Below, piece after piece: positions 14,467 through 23,504 of a stretch of DNA of 64,000 nucleotides; positions within the stretch are counted from its first letter, which is position 1; each line of letters opens with the position of its first letter. The notes beneath the pieces are model-generated. The model made no database searches. It worked only from the letters and a program-made list of their open reading frames with translations, and was not told the DNA's origin. The position numbers were made by a program, and so were the translations under genes. Source of the stretch: Bacteroidota bacterium (GTDB lineage: Bacteria; Bacteroidota; Ignavibacteria; Ignavibacteriales; Melioribacteraceae); NCBI GenBank assembly GCA_023381535.1, contig JAMCSN010000317.1:5344-69343 (forward strand), read 5' to 3'.

Positions 14467-15972
14467 TTACTTCATCAGCACCATTTTTTTCGTTTGAACA
14501 TGATTTCCCGCTGTCAACGTGTAAAAATAAACACCGCTACCTAATTGATAATTGAGAATTGACCCGCTTCGATTCACATCTCGCGAGGCGAGGAATTGAA
14601 AATTGTAAGCACCAGGTAATTGATATTCATTTATAAGAGCAGCTACTTCTCTTCCAAGCATATCATAAACTTTCAACGTTACATAACTGCTAGCTTCTAA
14701 CTGCCATCTGATCACCGTACTCGGATTAAACGGATTAGGATAATTTTGATGCAAAACAAAATCGATTGGGCTTGTTTGTCCAGTTTGTTGGACCGAAGAC
14801 GGATTACCAAACTTGTTAAAGATTAAATCCCACAATTCACTCCTTCCGTCATCATATCCGAGCGCCCAGATTCCGATACCTTTCAAGTTTTTCTGAAGCG
14901 CCAGATCAAACTTTGCCGCAATACTCAAACTATCGTCATACCAAATCTGATTCCATGTTGTGTCCTTCCATCTTAGCCAAGGAGTCTGAGAATTACCATC
15001 CCACAATTTCTCCTTTTGATCATACGTTGGAAACAAATTTCGATAGTAAATAAACTTTTGCCAATTATTAATTTTCTTTGTTGTATCGAACACAGCAACC
15101 GTATCGTACGGGTTTTGTGAATTTGTTTTCCAATAGTTGCCATAATACGGAATTCCTAAAATCAATTTGCTCGGATCAACTGAGCCATAGTCTTCCGACA
15201 AAGATTTGGTAAGATTGTAATATGTTCCGGTAAGTGGTGATGAAGGACCGGTCGTTGTACTCCAGCTTCCGTAGAAATCATAACCCATAATAAAAAGGTA
15301 GTCACACTTTTCCATGAGTGCGGAATAATTCCATTTACCGAATCCAACAGCAGGCGTCGCAAATGAAATCTCGTAATTAACAGTCGGATTAATTTTAACA
15401 AGGTAATCTCTAAGTGCCGTAAGAAAATTTATGACGGCAAATTGCAAGTCAGCATCGGCAATGTTTTCGAAATCGATTGTTACACCGCTCAGACCCAGCG
15501 GCATCAAAACATTTCTAATGTTACTAAAAAGTTGGTTCTGCACGCCGATGTCCGTCAATATTCGGTGAACTGATTGCGTATCGAAGTTAGTGATCGTGGC
15601 AATTAGTTTTACATTATTATCAATTGCTGAGTTCATTAGGTCGGTCCATGGCCAGTCAGGTGGATTATTGAGATTACCCAAGCTATCAGCGGTAAACGAA
15701 AAAACGGCAATGTGAGTCAGCAAATCGAACCGAATATTTTTGTATGTGCCGGATTGATATTCCCACCAGGGTAGAAATCCGAAAACTGATTTTGAAAGAA
15801 TAGAATGACCTAATACTTTTGTGGAGAATGATGAACTGCTTTCCACTTTGAAAACGGTTTGGATTTGATGCTTTGAATAGTACTCGTTTTCTGATTGGAT
15901 CACGGACTTGTGATTCTGCGCCGAAACGGAGACAGTAAATAAAACCAGACTTAATAAGATCGTTTTTCTCAT
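14467..15972 (-). CDS. Secreted GH18-family glycosidase with T9SS sorting domain
   Basis: A 501-residue protein: signal peptide (1-19), a GH18 barrel from about residue 62 to 385, and a C-terminal T9SS domain (Q-N-Y-P-N-P-F-N-P-S-T-V, ending K-K-M-V-L-M-K). The active-site strand reads G-V-T-I-D-F-E-N-I, so the catalytic Glu169 and Asp167 are present, but the earlier Asp residues of the chitinase D-x-x-D-x-D-x-E motif are not. This resembles the YaaH/SleL-type GH18 group that acts on peptidoglycan-like substrates, so a cell-wall or chitin target is possible. The sorting domain carries an in-frame repeat insert at 14543-14607. Confidence 0.85.
   Translation of the reverse strand: MRKTILLSLVLFTVSVSAQNHKSVIQSENEYYSKHQIQTVFKVESSSSFSTKVLGHSILSKSVFGFLPWWEYQSGTYKNIRFDLLTHIAVFSFTADSLGNLNNPPDWPWTDLMNSAIDNNVKLIATITNFDTQSVHRILTDIGVQNQLFSNIRNVLMPLGLSGVTIDFENIADADLQFAVINFLTALRDYLVKINPTVNYEISFATPAVGFGKWNYSALMEKCDYLFIMGYDFYGSWSTTTGPSSPLTGTYYNLTKSLSEDYGSVDPSKLILGIPYYGNYWKTNSQNPYDTVAVFDTTKKINNWQKFIYYRNLFPTYDQKEKLWDGNSQTPWLRWKDTTWNQIWYDDSLSIAAKFDLALQKNLKGIGIWALGYDDGRSELWDLIFNKFGNPSSVQQTGQTSPIDFVLHQNYPNPFNPSTVIRWQLEASSYVTLKVYDMLGREVAALINEYQLPGAYNFQFLASRDVNRSGSILNYQLGSGVYFYTLTAGNHVQTKKMVLMK
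14543..14607. repeat. Heptanucleotide repeats and palindromic insert inside coding sequence
   Basis: Three 7-base units AATTGAT, AATTGAG, AATTGAC (14543-14563), a GC-rich element (14561-14593, containing TCGCGAGGCGA) and two more 7-base units (14594-14607) lie inside the T9SS domain of the GH18 gene. The GC-rich part matches the insert at 49052-49083 in 28 of 32 bases. The reading frame is kept, adding residues such as A-S-R-D-V-N-R-S-G-S. Confidence 0.75.
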
Positions 15973-16047
15973 TGGCTGCCGTAATTATGTAACCATAACA
16001 CTAGAACAAAAATAACATTTTAATTTATTGATGGATACAAATAAAAA

Positions 16048-16069
16048 AGCCCCGGAGAATTTCGGGACT
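16048..16069 (-). terminator. Rho-independent terminator of the large surface-protein gene
   Basis: On the - strand a 7-bp stem (AGTCCCG/CGGGGCT, one G-T pair) with an 8-base loop is followed by TTTTTT. It lies about 25 bases after the stop of the gene at 16094. Confidence 0.75.
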
Positions 16070-16093
16070 TTTAAAAGCAATAACTGTTAAAAT

Positions 16094-18679
16094 TTATTTT
16101 ACCAGCAAAAGTTTTTTTACTTCAATATAGCTGCCGGCTTCAAGTTTATAGAAGTATGCGCCGCTAGGTAAATTGCTTCCGTCAAACGTTACCTCATGGC
16201 GTCCGGCTTCTTGAATACCGTTCATTAATTCCACAATCACCTGTGCAAGAAGATCGTACACCCGAAGTTTAACACTTGTTCTAACAGGTAGTGTGTAACT
16301 TATTCTTGTCATAGGATTGAAAGGATTAGGATAGTTCTGCTCGAGTTTGAACTCACTTGCATTTTCTAAAATTGCCGTTATAATTTCCGAGTATTCAAAC
16401 GCACCGTTGAAATCAATTTGCCTAAGCCGGTATTGAAATTCTTTTCCACCGATTGGTTCATCTGTAAAAGAATATTTCTTCGGCGAGTTGCTGTTTCCGC
16501 TTCCTTTAACAAAACTAATTTTCTCCCAAACTGATTGCCGACTGCCGACCGCTGACCGCTGGATTTCAAATCCATAATTGTTCACTTCTGTTGCTGTTGA
16601 CCAATTGAGTTCTACTTTGTTACCGATTATGCTTGATGTAAATGACGTTATTTCAACTGGGAGAGGGCTGCTAGACGTAGCACCGACATAAAATGTATTA
16701 GTCAGATCTGTTAAACTTAATCCGGTTCTATAAATGTTTGGATTTGTTGTGGATCCATCAGCGGCTTGATGAGAGCCACCGGCTGCTTGCGAACCTTGGG
16801 TCAATGCAAGATCAGTTAAAGCATTAACGCCACCAATACCATAAGCATTAATTCTTAATGAAACTTTTGTTGATCCTAAATCAATCCCATTTTGACTTAT
16901 CGTCCAACTCGCATTACTTCTTTTATCGATAGTCTTAGAACTATCAACAAAACTTGTTACCGACGTTGATCCTTCCAAGTGTGAATAAGAAACTGAAATA
17001 GTACCACCCGTTGTTATCGTCGCTGCAGAAAATTTCAATAAAACTATTCTATCGTTAGTGCCGCTGCCCATTGGAAATCTGGCAACATTGCCGCTGAAAG
17101 TAGTAGGTAGACCTGAAGTATTGAAGTATCTTGTGAAAGTACCTTGCCCAGTTAAAAATCCGCTTGGAGTGGAAAGAGTGCCTGGTGATGCAGCTGTAGT
17201 TCCTAATGTTAAAGTATAACCATTAAGTGCAATGTCACCTGCAGTTAAGGTAAGTGTACTACTTACGGCAAGATTTGATTGCAAAGTTGTGCCGTTGCTA
17301 TTATTTAGTACTAGAGTACTTAGTGAGGTGATGCTTGAAGGTATGTTGATACCGCTTGCAGAACCTCCAATTGTAATTGATGCTGTACTTAGAGCTGTAA
17401 GATTTGCAGAGGTACCCAAAATCTGATTTTGAAGTGTTAAAGTATTTCCACCTACTGCAAACGTGCCCGTTCCATTGAGTGTGAGAGTACCATAAATAGT
17501 TGCGTTTCCGGATAAAGTTGCCGATTTATTATTGGTAGTATTATCGAGTACAGTATTTGGCATTGCACCCTGAATTTTAAATGTGAAATTCGTAGCAGTA
17601 GCAGATGTACCAATATTTAAAGTCCCTCCTGTTATGCTAATGGTTCCACTAGTATTCACCGAATAGTCAAGAGGGCTTGCATTAGTATTTGCTTGCACTA
17701 GATTAATCGTTCCCCCGCTCATTGTAAAGGTCACTGTGGATGAAGTCAGACCGAAGGAAGCGGTAGTTGCAGAGAATCCCACATTGCTAACATTTACAGT
17801 TCCGGCTGACTGAGAGTATGTTATGGCGGCCGTTGTCTGCAGTCTGCCTGCAACGGTTAATGTTCCACCCTCAATTATAAATTGTGCCCCTGCACTAGCT
17901 CCTAAAGAATTACCACTGCTAGTCCCAACATTATAGGTACCTGCTGTTATTCTCAATAAACCATTGTTTGTGGGTGAACCACCTTGCCCAGTAACGGTAA
18001 TATTTGTATTGTTTAACCAAATACCAGTGGTTGCTGCAATAGTATAGCTAGTTGTAGTAAAAATTTTATTACTTAGAGTGTAACTTCCAGAAAGTTTTAA
18101 CGTTCCGTTGGTAAGTGTTAAGAAAGGATCTTTTGCTTTAAAATCGCTCGAACTTATCTCGAGTATATTGCTATGAGAGGTACCCAAATTTACTGTTATT
18201 AAATTGAAGCGTGTTGTTGTTCCAGTACCTGTAACTGTTGCGCTTCCATTTTTATTGAAGGTAACATCACAAAGTAAAGTAGTCCCTCCCCGTGACATAT
18301 CAAATGTTCCATTGTTAGTAAGATTTCCACCAATCGACAACGTATTTGTGGATGTCCCAGATAATTGAGTAATAAACGTTCCACCAGCAGCAACAGTAAC
18401 ATCTCCACTTACCGTTACGGCTCGTATCGCGGCTCCATCAAATGTGAGGATGCCACTTGTACCTTGTCCAACTGTTAAGGACGCAATCGAAGGACTTGCA
18501 TCTATAGTTACCGTATGCCCATCTGCAATTACGACGTTATCACTCGCACCTGGTGTGCCAGCAGGACTCCACGTCATTGTTGACCAATTACCCGTCGCGG
18601 TACTAGTATAAGTTGTTTGCCCAATTAAATATGATGTTAAAAACAACAGGAAGAAAATTGATTGGAAAATTCTTTTCAT
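16094..18679 (-). CDS. Large Ser/Thr/Asn-rich beta-helix-like surface protein with T9SS sorting domain
   Basis: About 861 residues from the ATG at 18679, which has GGGGGTG just upstream; an ATG at 18691 would add four residues. A signal peptide (ending S-Y-L-I-G-Q) is followed by some 600 residues of repeated short strands rich in Thr, Ser, Gly and Asn, with recurring L-T-L, G-G-T-x-N-I and S-G-N-x-T patterns typical of parallel beta-helix or G8-like surface proteins. Then comes a linker with a V-E-L-N-W-S-T-A-T-E-V-N-N-Y-G-F-E-I-Q-R segment common in this phylum, and a C-terminal T9SS domain (N-Y-P-N-P-F-N-P-M-T-R). Likely an adhesin or surface-layer component; no enzymatic motif is recognised. 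Confidence 0.8.
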   Translation of the reverse strand: MKRIFQSIFFLLFLTSYLIGQTTYTSTATGNWSTMTWSPAGTPGASDNVVIADGHTVTIDASPSIASLTVGQGTSGILTFDGAAIRAVTVSGDVTVAAGGTFITQLSGTSTNTLSIGGNLTNNGTFDMSRGGTTLLCDVTFNKNGSATVTGTGTTTRFNLITVNLGTSHSNILEISSSDFKAKDPFLTLTNGTLKLSGSYTLSNKIFTTTSYTIAATTGIWLNNTNITVTGQGGSPTNNGLLRITAGTYNVGTSSGNSLGASAGAQFIIEGGTLTVAGRLQTTAAITYSQSAGTVNVSNVGFSATTASFGLTSSTVTFTMSGGTINLVQANTNASPLDYSVNTSGTISITGGTLNIGTSATATNFTFKIQGAMPNTVLDNTTNNKSATLSGNATIYGTLTLNGTGTFAVGGNTLTLQNQILGTSANLTALSTASITIGGSASGINIPSSITSLSTLVLNNSNGTTLQSNLAVSSTLTLTAGDIALNGYTLTLGTTAASPGTLSTPSGFLTGQGTFTRYFNTSGLPTTFSGNVARFPMGSGTNDRIVLLKFSAATITTGGTISVSYSHLEGSTSVTSFVDSSKTIDKRSNASWTISQNGIDLGSTKVSLRINAYGIGGVNALTDLALTQGSQAAGGSHQAADGSTTNPNIYRTGLSLTDLTNTFYVGATSSSPLPVEITSFTSSIIGNKVELNWSTATEVNNYGFEIQRSAVGSRQSVWEKISFVKGSGNSNSPKKYSFTDEPIGGKEFQYRLRQIDFNGAFEYSEIITAILENASEFKLEQNYPNPFNPMTRISYTLPVRTSVKLRVYDLLAQVIVELMNGIQEAGRHEVTFDGSNLPSGAYFYKLEAGSYIEVKKLLLVK
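16530..16564. repeat. Heptanucleotide tandem repeat in coding sequence
   Basis: Five consecutive degenerate 7-base units, ACTGATT, GCCGACT, GCCGACC, GCTGACC, GCTGGAT, lie within the surface-protein gene and encode part of R-S-A-V-G-S-R-Q-S-V-W. The period is 7, not a multiple of 3, which points to a DNA repeat and not to a protein repeat. Confidence 0.7.
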
Positions 18680-18851
18680 ACGCACCCCCATGTAAGGATT
18701 AATAAATTTAATCGTCTAAACAGGAAGCGAATTGAATTTGGCTGTAGTTCAATCTAATAAATCTTTATCAAAAAGTAACTGGAATTTTTCGAAAAGAATA
18801 TTTGTTCAAGTTAGTAATAGGACGTTTTGGCTTAATAAAATTGAGGATGAA

Positions 18852-19511
18852 ATGACAAATGCACAAAAAATTTCCTCGGCATTTCTAGTTCTGGTTGCAT
18901 CATTTTTCATCGACTGTAATTTGCAGTCGAACAATAACGCACAAACAAAGCAAGAGGTTCAGATGATAGATACAACAAAGTATCAAGCTGCAACTTTCGG
19001 CGAAGGATGTTTCTGGTGCACCGAAGCTGTGTTTCAAAGACTAAACGGCGTAGTAAAAGTTGAAAGCGGTTACAGCGGCGGAATCGTTCCCAATCCGTCT
19101 TACGACGCGGTCTGCACCGGCAAAACGGGACATGTGGAATGCACGCAAATATTTTTCGATCCGAAAATTATTTCGTTCAAAGAACTTCTTGAAGTGTTCT
19201 GGAAAACTCATGACCCGACAACTTTGAACCGTCAAGGCGCGGATGTTGGGACACAGTATCGCTCGGTCATTTTCTATCACAATGATGAACAAAAAAAGTT
19301 AGCAGAAGAATACAAACAGAAACTTGATTCGGAAAAAATCTGGAAGGATCCAATTGTAACCGAGATAAGTCCGTTCAAAAATTTTTACAAAGCGGAAGAT
19401 TATCATCAAGATTATTACAACCGGAACGGCAGTCAGCCATACTGCACTTTAGTGATCACGCCGAAGTTGGAAAAGTTTGAAAAGATTTTTAAGGATAAAT
19501 TAAAAAAATAG
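18852..19511 (+). CDS. msrA: Peptide methionine-S-sulfoxide reductase MsrA
   Basis: About 219 residues from the ATG at 18852, preceded by GAGG; the frame is open 120 bases further upstream but that part is unlike MsrA. Residues 1-30 look like an export signal or membrane anchor ([10 protein letters not shown]), so the enzyme probably works outside the cytoplasm. The catalytic motif G-C-F-W-C is at about residue 52-56 and the family segments Y-S-G-G, G-H-V-E, H-D-P-T and G-T-Q-Y-R-S follow. It reduces S-methionine sulfoxide in proteins. No MsrB domain is fused. The C-terminus is K-rich without a further Cys. Confidence 0.93.
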   Translation: MTNAQKISSAFLVLVASFFIDCNLQSNNNAQTKQEVQMIDTTKYQAATFGEGCFWCTEAVFQRLNGVVKVESGYSGGIVPNPSYDAVCTGKTGHVECTQIFFDPKIISFKELLEVFWKTHDPTTLNRQGADVGTQYRSVIFYHNDEQKKLAEEYKQKLDSEKIWKDPIVTEISPFKNFYKAEDYHQDYYNRNGSQPYCTLVITPKLEKFEKIFKDKLKK

Positions 19512-19628
19512 AACGCGGATAAAATCCGATTAAGCGTTCGCCTCACTTCCCGTCTTGCCGAGGCGGGCGCTTGTCGAAGCGGAGATTTACGCTGATTAAT
19601 CTGCTCAATCCATGTCACCCGCGTTCTA
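19509..19628. repeat. Inverted-repeat-bounded element between convergent genes
   Basis: TAGAACGCGG (19509-19518) and its exact reverse complement CCGCGTTCTA (19619-19628) bound a 120-base block that fills the gap between msrA and the M28 peptidase gene. Inside is a GC-rich hairpin CCCGTCTT-gcc-GAGGCGGG (19549-19567) and a second one, CGCTT-gtc-GAAGCG. The inner motifs GTCGAAGCGG and CTCGGCAAGACG resemble the insert found in two T9SS genes. It may serve as a bidirectional terminator or be a repeat element. Confidence 0.55.
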
Positions 19629-19635
19629 TAAATTT

Positions 19636-20994
19636 TTATCTAACCGGTACAGGCCAAACCGGAAGACTCTCGTGCCCTTCTTCATCAACGGATTGAACCG
19701 CAAAGAAAAAATTATCTTTCGAATACGGCAAAGTGATTTCGGTGCCTTCGGTATAAAACTTCTTTTGCCAAACCGGCTGATCCGTTTCACGCATCAGAAT
19801 GAAATATCCTTTGGGTTTTCTTCCTTCAGGCGCATTCCATTCCAAAGTTGTTTCATTTGTAAGTTCCTTAACAAGCACTCCAACTTTTTGAGGAGCCGCG
19901 GGAGCCAAAGCCATGTTTGCCAGAGTTGCAAGATTAGCACATGTAATTTTTCTTGCATACTCATAATCAACAAACTCAGGAAGATCGCCGTACTGAATTC
20001 CGTTTTCCTTGCGAACGTTCTGATGCTGGTGATCGTATTCTTCATTCATCTCACAGAAACGCACAGCAGCGAAACCTTGCCGGTTAAACGGTGTGTGATC
20101 TCCGCCGCGCAAAAATCTATCGTTCCGGTAAACAAGTTTTACGTTAAGCTGATCAACATAACGTTCGCCGATTTCTTTCACATATCTTGCAAGCTGACGC
20201 GAGATGCCGTCATTCTCCGCATTTGTAGATTGACGAATATTTTTCATCCGGTCGGTTTCAAACAAAGGAACGCCTTCGCTGAAAACCCGAACATCAATAT
20301 TGTCTTTTAAAAAAGTTTGACCGGAATAACTGTTGCCGATCATATCGTTATTCAGCATGGCAACAACATTCCAGTTTTGATCTTTAGCTTTTTTAGCGAG
20401 ATGCGTCGAACCGAACAGTCCTTGTTCCTCGCCGCTAACTGCGACAAAAATTATTGTTGCCGGAAAAGAATGTTTGCTCATTACTCTTGCAAGTTCCAGA
20501 ACAGCAGCAACGCCGGAGCCGTCGTCATCGGCGCCGGGTGCGGCTGAAACAGAATCGTTTGCTTCGCTCGCGCGGGAATCCAAATGCCCGCTCACTATGA
20601 AAATTCTATTATCGTTTGGATCGGAACCTTTCAAAGTTGCCATGACGTTTGTCATCAGTACTTTTCTTATGATTCTTCTACCGTCTGGTTCGACTACAAA
20701 CGAATCGAGTGCGGCAGTCAATCTTCCGTTTGAACTTCCGGCATACTTGTCGAATTCCGATTTAACCCAATTACATGCGGCGCCGATACCGGTCGTTTCA
20801 CTTTTTCTTTGACTAAGCGAATGGCGGGTTCCGAAACTTACAAGCTTGCGAATGCTGCTTTCCAAATTGGATGAAGAAACTTCTCGAACCATCGAAGCAA
20901 TTAAGGGATCTTTTTTGACGAGATCCGGCTGGGCGAAAGTTGCGGCGCAAGAAACCGCAAGAACTATCGCTAAAAATTTTGAAGCGTTCATCAT
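19636..20994 (-). CDS. Secreted M28-family zinc aminopeptidase
   Basis: A 452-residue protein with a signal peptide (ending A-T-F-A-Q) and a peptidase M28 domain. The metal-binding set is visible: His137 (S-G-H-L-D-S), the bridging Asp in G-A-D-D-D-G-S-G (about 157), Glu189/Glu190 (S-G-E-E-Q-G-L), Asp217 (N-N-D-M-I-G) and a late His in G-G-D-H-T-P-F. Residues after about 365 form a fibronectin-III-like domain. There is no T9SS domain, so it is probably periplasmic. Two tandem ATG codons start the gene, and AGGAG precedes the first. Confidence 0.92.
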   Translation of the reverse strand: MMNASKFLAIVLAVSCAATFAQPDLVKKDPLIASMVREVSSSNLESSIRKLVSFGTRHSLSQRKSETTGIGAACNWVKSEFDKYAGSSNGRLTAALDSFVVEPDGRRIIRKVLMTNVMATLKGSDPNDNRIFIVSGHLDSRASEANDSVSAAPGADDDGSGVAAVLELARVMSKHSFPATIIFVAVSGEEQGLFGSTHLAKKAKDQNWNVVAMLNNDMIGNSYSGQTFLKDNIDVRVFSEGVPLFETDRMKNIRQSTNAENDGISRQLARYVKEIGERYVDQLNVKLVYRNDRFLRGGDHTPFNRQGFAAVRFCEMNEEYDHQHQNVRKENGIQYGDLPEFVDYEYARKITCANLATLANMALAPAAPQKVGVLVKELTNETTLEWNAPEGRKPKGYFILMRETDQPVWQKKFYTEGTEITLPYSKDNFFFAVQSVDEEGHESLPVWPVPVR

Positions 20995-21052
20995 GTTTAC
21001 TCCTAATAATTATTAATGAATTTAAATTGATGTCAATCTGTACCGGTTGTAT

Positions 21053-22123
21053 TTAACATATACGCGGCAGCTGCTCGCCGGAAATCATATCGACAATTCT
21101 TTTGCTGCCGATGGAAGTTTTCATTATCACTCTGCCGCGATTCGCATCGGTTACTTCGCCGATGATTTGCGAATCTTTACCGAGCGGATGTTTTTTCATT
21201 TCAATTAGAATTGCACCGGCTTTGTCTGAACTAACAATCGCAACTAACTTTCCTTCGTTAGCAATGTAGAGCGGATCCAACCCCAATATTTCAGCCGCAG
21301 CTTTCACTTCTTCCGAAATAGGTATTACGGTTTCATCAATCAATATTCCTGCGCTGGATGAGATTGCAATTTCGTTCAGCGTGCTTGATAATCCGCCGCG
21401 CGTCGGGTCGCGCAAAACATGAATGTCATTGTCCACGGAAAACATATTTTCAACGAGACCGTTCAATGCAGCCGTATCACTTTTTATTTGCGTTTCGAAC
21501 TCAAGTCCTTCTCTTGCGGACATGATTGCCATTCCGTGTTCAGCAATTTTTCCGCTGAGGATTATTTTGTCTCCCGGCATGCAACGTTTCGGAGAAACAT
21601 TTCTTCCGGTAGGAATAATTCCGACGCCGGAAGTGTTGATAAAAATTTTGTCTCCTTTGCCGCGGTCCACAACTTTTGTATCGCCGGTAACGATTTTTAC
21701 TCCGGCATTTTCCGCCGCGCGTTTCATCGATAAAACAATCTGCCAGAGTTCTTCAATCGACAGACCTTCTTCAATCACGAATCCGACCGAGATGTAAAGC
21801 GGTTTTGAGCCGCACATTGCAAGATCGTTTACAGTTCCGTTAATGGCAAGCTCGCCAATATCTCCACCGGGAAAAAATATCGGTCTAACCACATAAGTAT
21901 CCGTTGAGAATGCAACGCGTTCGTTTCCTATCGGAAACATTGCGCCGTCATGCTGAAGATTTAAAAACTCATTTCCGAATTGCGAGATGAACATTTTGCC
22001 GATCAATTTATTGGAAAGAGTTCCGCCGCCGCCGTGTGCGAGTAGAACTTTATCATATTCCGATTTAGGAATCGGGCAAGCCAGTCCTTGTGAAAAATCG
22101 ATTTTTGTTTCGCTCATGTTCAC
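21053..22123 (-). CDS. hypE: Hydrogenase maturation protein HypE
   Basis: A 356-residue AIR-synthase-like protein that dehydrates the carbamoyl group on its own C-terminal Cys to make the cyanide ligand of [NiFe] hydrogenases. The C-terminus is P-R-I-C, the conserved modified tail. N-terminal H-G-G-G-G and F-S-T-D segments of the family are present. It is the last gene of the hyp operon. Either a GTG at 22123, overlapping hypD, or an ATG at 22117 could start it. Confidence 0.96.
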   Translation of the reverse strand: MNMSETKIDFSQGLACPIPKSEYDKVLLAHGGGGTLSNKLIGKMFISQFGNEFLNLQHDGAMFPIGNERVAFSTDTYVVRPIFFPGGDIGELAINGTVNDLAMCGSKPLYISVGFVIEEGLSIEELWQIVLSMKRAAENAGVKIVTGDTKVVDRGKGDKIFINTSGVGIIPTGRNVSPKRCMPGDKIILSGKIAEHGMAIMSAREGLEFETQIKSDTAALNGLVENMFSVDNDIHVLRDPTRGGLSSTLNEIAISSSAGILIDETVIPISEEVKAAAEILGLDPLYIANEGKLVAIVSSDKAGAILIEMKKHPLGKDSQIIGEVTDANRGRVIMKTSIGSKRIVDMISGEQLPRIC

Positions 22124-23217
22124 ACCGTCAATTCATTTTTCTTGAAACGATAATATGCCGAACAAGCGCCTTCCGAAGAAACCATCGGCGCACCAACCGG
22201 GTGTTCCGGTGTGCATTCTTTTCCGAACGCTGAACATTCAAACGGCTTTTTGTAACCTTGAAGAATTTCTCCCGCGATGCAAAGCGGTGATTCATTTGCG
22301 GAAATTTCAGCGACATCAAAAACTTTTTCCGCATCGTACAAAGAATACTTGTCGCTAATTCTGTAACCGCTTTTCGGGATCGTTCCGATGCCGCGCCATT
22401 TTCTGTTAACAGTTTCAAAAACATCTTTCAATAAATTTTGCGCAGCAGAGTTTCCTTCTTTTTTCACAACACGGCTGTACTGGTTTTCAACTTCACATTT
22501 GCTTTGTTCAAGTTGTGTAACCGTCATCAAAATCCCTTGCATAATGTCGGCGGGTTCAAATCCGGTGACAACAATCGGCACTTTGAATTTTTCTACAAGC
22601 GGAATGTATTCATGGTAACCCATCACTGTGCAGACATGTCCCGCAGCTAAGAATCCTTGCACGCGCGAATTTTCCGATGAGAGAAGCACTTCGATTGCCG
22701 GTGGTACCAAAACTTGCGAGCAGAGAATTGAAAAGTTTTTCAAACCTCGACGCGCAGCTTCTTTAATTGCCATTGCATTTGCGGGTGCCGTAGTTTCAAA
22801 ACCAACTCCGAAGAAAACAATTTTCTTCTCCGGATTTTTCTCAGCTATGTTCACCGAATCAAGCGGCGAATAAACTATCCGCACATCGCCGCCGTTTGCT
22901 TTCACGGTTAAAAGATCATCTTTGGAACCGGGCACACGAAGCATATCCCCGAAGGAAGTGAAAATTACGTCTGCACGCGATGCAATGTTGATCGCTTTGT
23001 CAATCATCTCAAGCGGCGTAACACACACCGGACAGCCGGGACCATGCACAACGGTTATTTGCAGAGGAAGAAATTCTTCGATGTTGTATTTCATGATCGT
23101 GTGAGTTTGTCCGCCGCATATTTCCATGATGACCCACGGTTTTTTCGTGACCGCTTTCAACTGGTTGGAAATTGCTTTTATCGTAGCCGCATCGCGGTAT
23201 TCATCTATGAAACGCAT
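22120..23217 (-). CDS. hypD: Hydrogenase maturation protein HypD
   Basis: A 365-residue Fe-S protein that, with HypC, holds the Fe(CN)2CO unit during [NiFe] cofactor assembly. Family signatures are visible: E-I-C-G-G-Q-T-H-T (about 33), [11 protein letters not shown] (about 69), G-F-E-T-T-A-P and a C-terminal cysteine group around E-C-S-A-F-G-K-E-C. It lies between hypC and hypE with only short gaps. Confidence 0.96.
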   Translation of the reverse strand: MRFIDEYRDAATIKAISNQLKAVTKKPWVIMEICGGQTHTIMKYNIEEFLPLQITVVHGPGCPVCVTPLEMIDKAINIASRADVIFTSFGDMLRVPGSKDDLLTVKANGGDVRIVYSPLDSVNIAEKNPEKKIVFFGVGFETTAPANAMAIKEAARRGLKNFSILCSQVLVPPAIEVLLSSENSRVQGFLAAGHVCTVMGYHEYIPLVEKFKVPIVVTGFEPADIMQGILMTVTQLEQSKCEVENQYSRVVKKEGNSAAQNLLKDVFETVNRKWRGIGTIPKSGYRISDKYSLYDAEKVFDVAEISANESPLCIAGEILQGYKKPFECSAFGKECTPEHPVGAPMVSSEGACSAYYRFKKNELTV

Positions 23218-23259
23218 TTCATTCTCAACTTATTGATGTAATTATTTTTGTAAAGAGTT

Positions 23260-23502
23260 TCACTCGACTTCCGGTAAGTCGCCCATGGCGCGAAGATCCG
23301 CTAAAGTTTTTTCTGCATCTTCAACATCGATCTTGTTTAGAGCAAAGCCGACATGCACCAATACATATTCGCCCGTCTGAACATCCGGCAGCCATTCTAT
23401 GCAGACATTTTTCATAACTCCGGCAAAATCTACTTTTGCCATTTTTAATTCCAGATTGGAATTATCTATCGAAATTACTTTTCCCGGGATTGCCAAACAC
23501 AT
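23260..23502 (-). CDS. hypC: Hydrogenase maturation chaperone HypC
   Basis: An 80-residue protein starting M-C-L-A-I-P-G-K-V, the HypC/HupF hallmark in which Cys2 binds the iron cofactor unit and the hydrogenase large-subunit precursor. V-H-V-G-F-A-L is also conserved. The ATG is preceded by GGGAG. It sits between hypF and hypD. Confidence 0.96.
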   Translation of the reverse strand: MCLAIPGKVISIDNSNLELKMAKVDFAGVMKNVCIEWLPDVQTGEYVLVHVGFALNKIDVEDAEKTLADLRAMGDLPEVE

Positions 23503-23504
23503 TT

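Noticed and set aside
16094..18691. CRISPR-like or satellite repeats in the long repetitive surface-protein gene
   Set aside because: Repetition is at the protein level with degenerate short strands; there are no identical direct repeats with regular spacers.
19612..20310. Long + strand frame opposite the M28 peptidase
   Set aside because: Antisense shadow of a gene whose catalytic residues are all visible on the other strand.
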